Source: a bacterium
Lineage (GTDB): Bacteria > Desulfobacterota > Anaeroferrophillalia > Anaeroferrophillales > Tharpellaceae
NCBI GenBank assembly: GCA_029935295.1
Contig: JAOZKP010000181.1
Span: 1-6,013 of the forward strand
Direction of reading: 5' to 3'
DNA: 6,013 nucleotides
Shown: piece by piece, positions 5,833 through 6,013 of the stretch
How positions within the stretch are numbered: position 1 is the stretch's first letter
Layout: each line of letters begins with the position of its first letter
Position numbers and translations under genes: made by a program
Notes under the pieces: generated by a model
What the model was told of the DNA's origin: nothing
Databases searched by the model: none
The model's input: the letters and a program-made list of their open reading frames with translations, nothing else

Positions 5833-6013
5833 CAGTCATCCCCCAACTTGTCCTGCCCATCATCAGGCGACTGATCGGACAAATAATTCTCTTTGGAGAT
5901 AACAGACCGCCCCAACTCCTTTTCGGTATCCTTTCGGGCATTACCGGCAACATGACCACCGCGTCTGGCAACCTGCCGATTTTCAGGGAAAGTCTTTGGT
6001 TTTTCCTGCCTGG
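5832..6013 (-). CDS. C-terminal end of an upstream accessory gene, possibly BRO/DinD-type antirepressor-like
   Basis: The minus-strand frame is open from the right edge (first full codon at 6011) to TGA 5834-5832, giving 59 residues. The visible tail has RQVARRGGHVAGNARKD (residues 12-28), then EKELGRSVIS and KENYL, and a loose acidic end DDGQDKLGDD. The pattern GG-x-x-AG-NAR-K...G-x-x-V-(I/V)-S-x-x-N resembles the C-termini I recall from BRO-N/DinD-like (DNA-damage-inducible protein D) and phage antirepressor-type proteins. Such genes are known to sit between hsdM and hsdS. This is from memory and rests on a short tail, so the family call is tentative. It is clearly not the end of a typical HsdM by eye. 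The stop shares one base with the hsdS start (TGATG), which places it in the same operon. Confidence 0.6.
   Translation of the reverse strand, partial: RQEKPKTFPENRQVARRGGHVAGNARKDTEKELGRSVISKENYLSDQSPDDGQDKLGDD
5839..5844 (-). promoter_or_regulatory. Ribosome binding site of hsdS
   Basis: GGGGGA on the minus strand lies 6 nt before ATG 5832, inside the last codons of the upstream gene. It is weaker than the AGGAGG of the next cistron, so hsdS translation may rely partly on reinitiation at the TGATG overlap. Confidence 0.55.

Noticed and set aside
5094..5874. Minus-strand 67-codon frame and plus-strand 91-codon frame over hsdS
   Set aside because: Both are alternative readings of the well-supported hsdS and of the junction with its upstream gene.
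1..6013. CRISPR array, tRNA, rRNA or insertion sequence
   Set aside because: No regularly spaced repeats, tRNA-like cloverleaf, rRNA motifs, transposase frame or terminal inverted repeats were seen.

Overview
The window holds most of a type I restriction-modification locus, read entirely from the minus strand (right to left). The GC content is moderate, about 50% in the conserved coding parts by hand count of sample lines. Shine-Dalgarno sites are clear, genes are tightly packed, and the Hsd proteins are of ordinary bacterial type. This suggests a Gram-negative bacterium, perhaps a proteobacterium, but nothing in the sequence fixes the taxon.

In transcription order, the first feature is the last 59 codons of a gene entering from the right edge (5832-6013). 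Its tail looks like the C-terminus of a BRO/DinD-type antirepressor-like protein. hsdS (4474-5832) follows and encodes a two-TRD specificity subunit. Next is a 328-residue protein (3491-4477) that I read as a proteasome-beta/HslV-like Ntn-hydrolase. hsdR (468-3494) comes last and encodes a 1008-residue motor and nuclease subunit with all its main motifs. The three junctions are TGATG, ATGA and ATGA overlaps, so the four cistrons look like one translationally coupled unit. hsdM is not in the window and would be expected beyond the right edge.

After hsdR comes 170 bp without a convincing protein gene. It holds a short palindrome and two very small chained reading frames. A further minus-strand gene of unknown function starts at 297 and runs off the left edge.

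How the parts should work together: HsdS recognises a bipartite site and directs HsdM (off-window) to methylate it. HsdR joins to translocate DNA and cut it when the site is unmethylated. The unusual part is the putative N-terminal-threonine hydrolase fixed between hsdS and hsdR by overlapping start and stop codons. It could process or degrade a protein partner, or act as a defence effector or a control on HsdR; this is inference. The two HsdS target domains are about 26-30% GC against about 50% around them, and each is preceded by a near-identical DNA repeat. This is the expected signature of TRD exchange by recombination.
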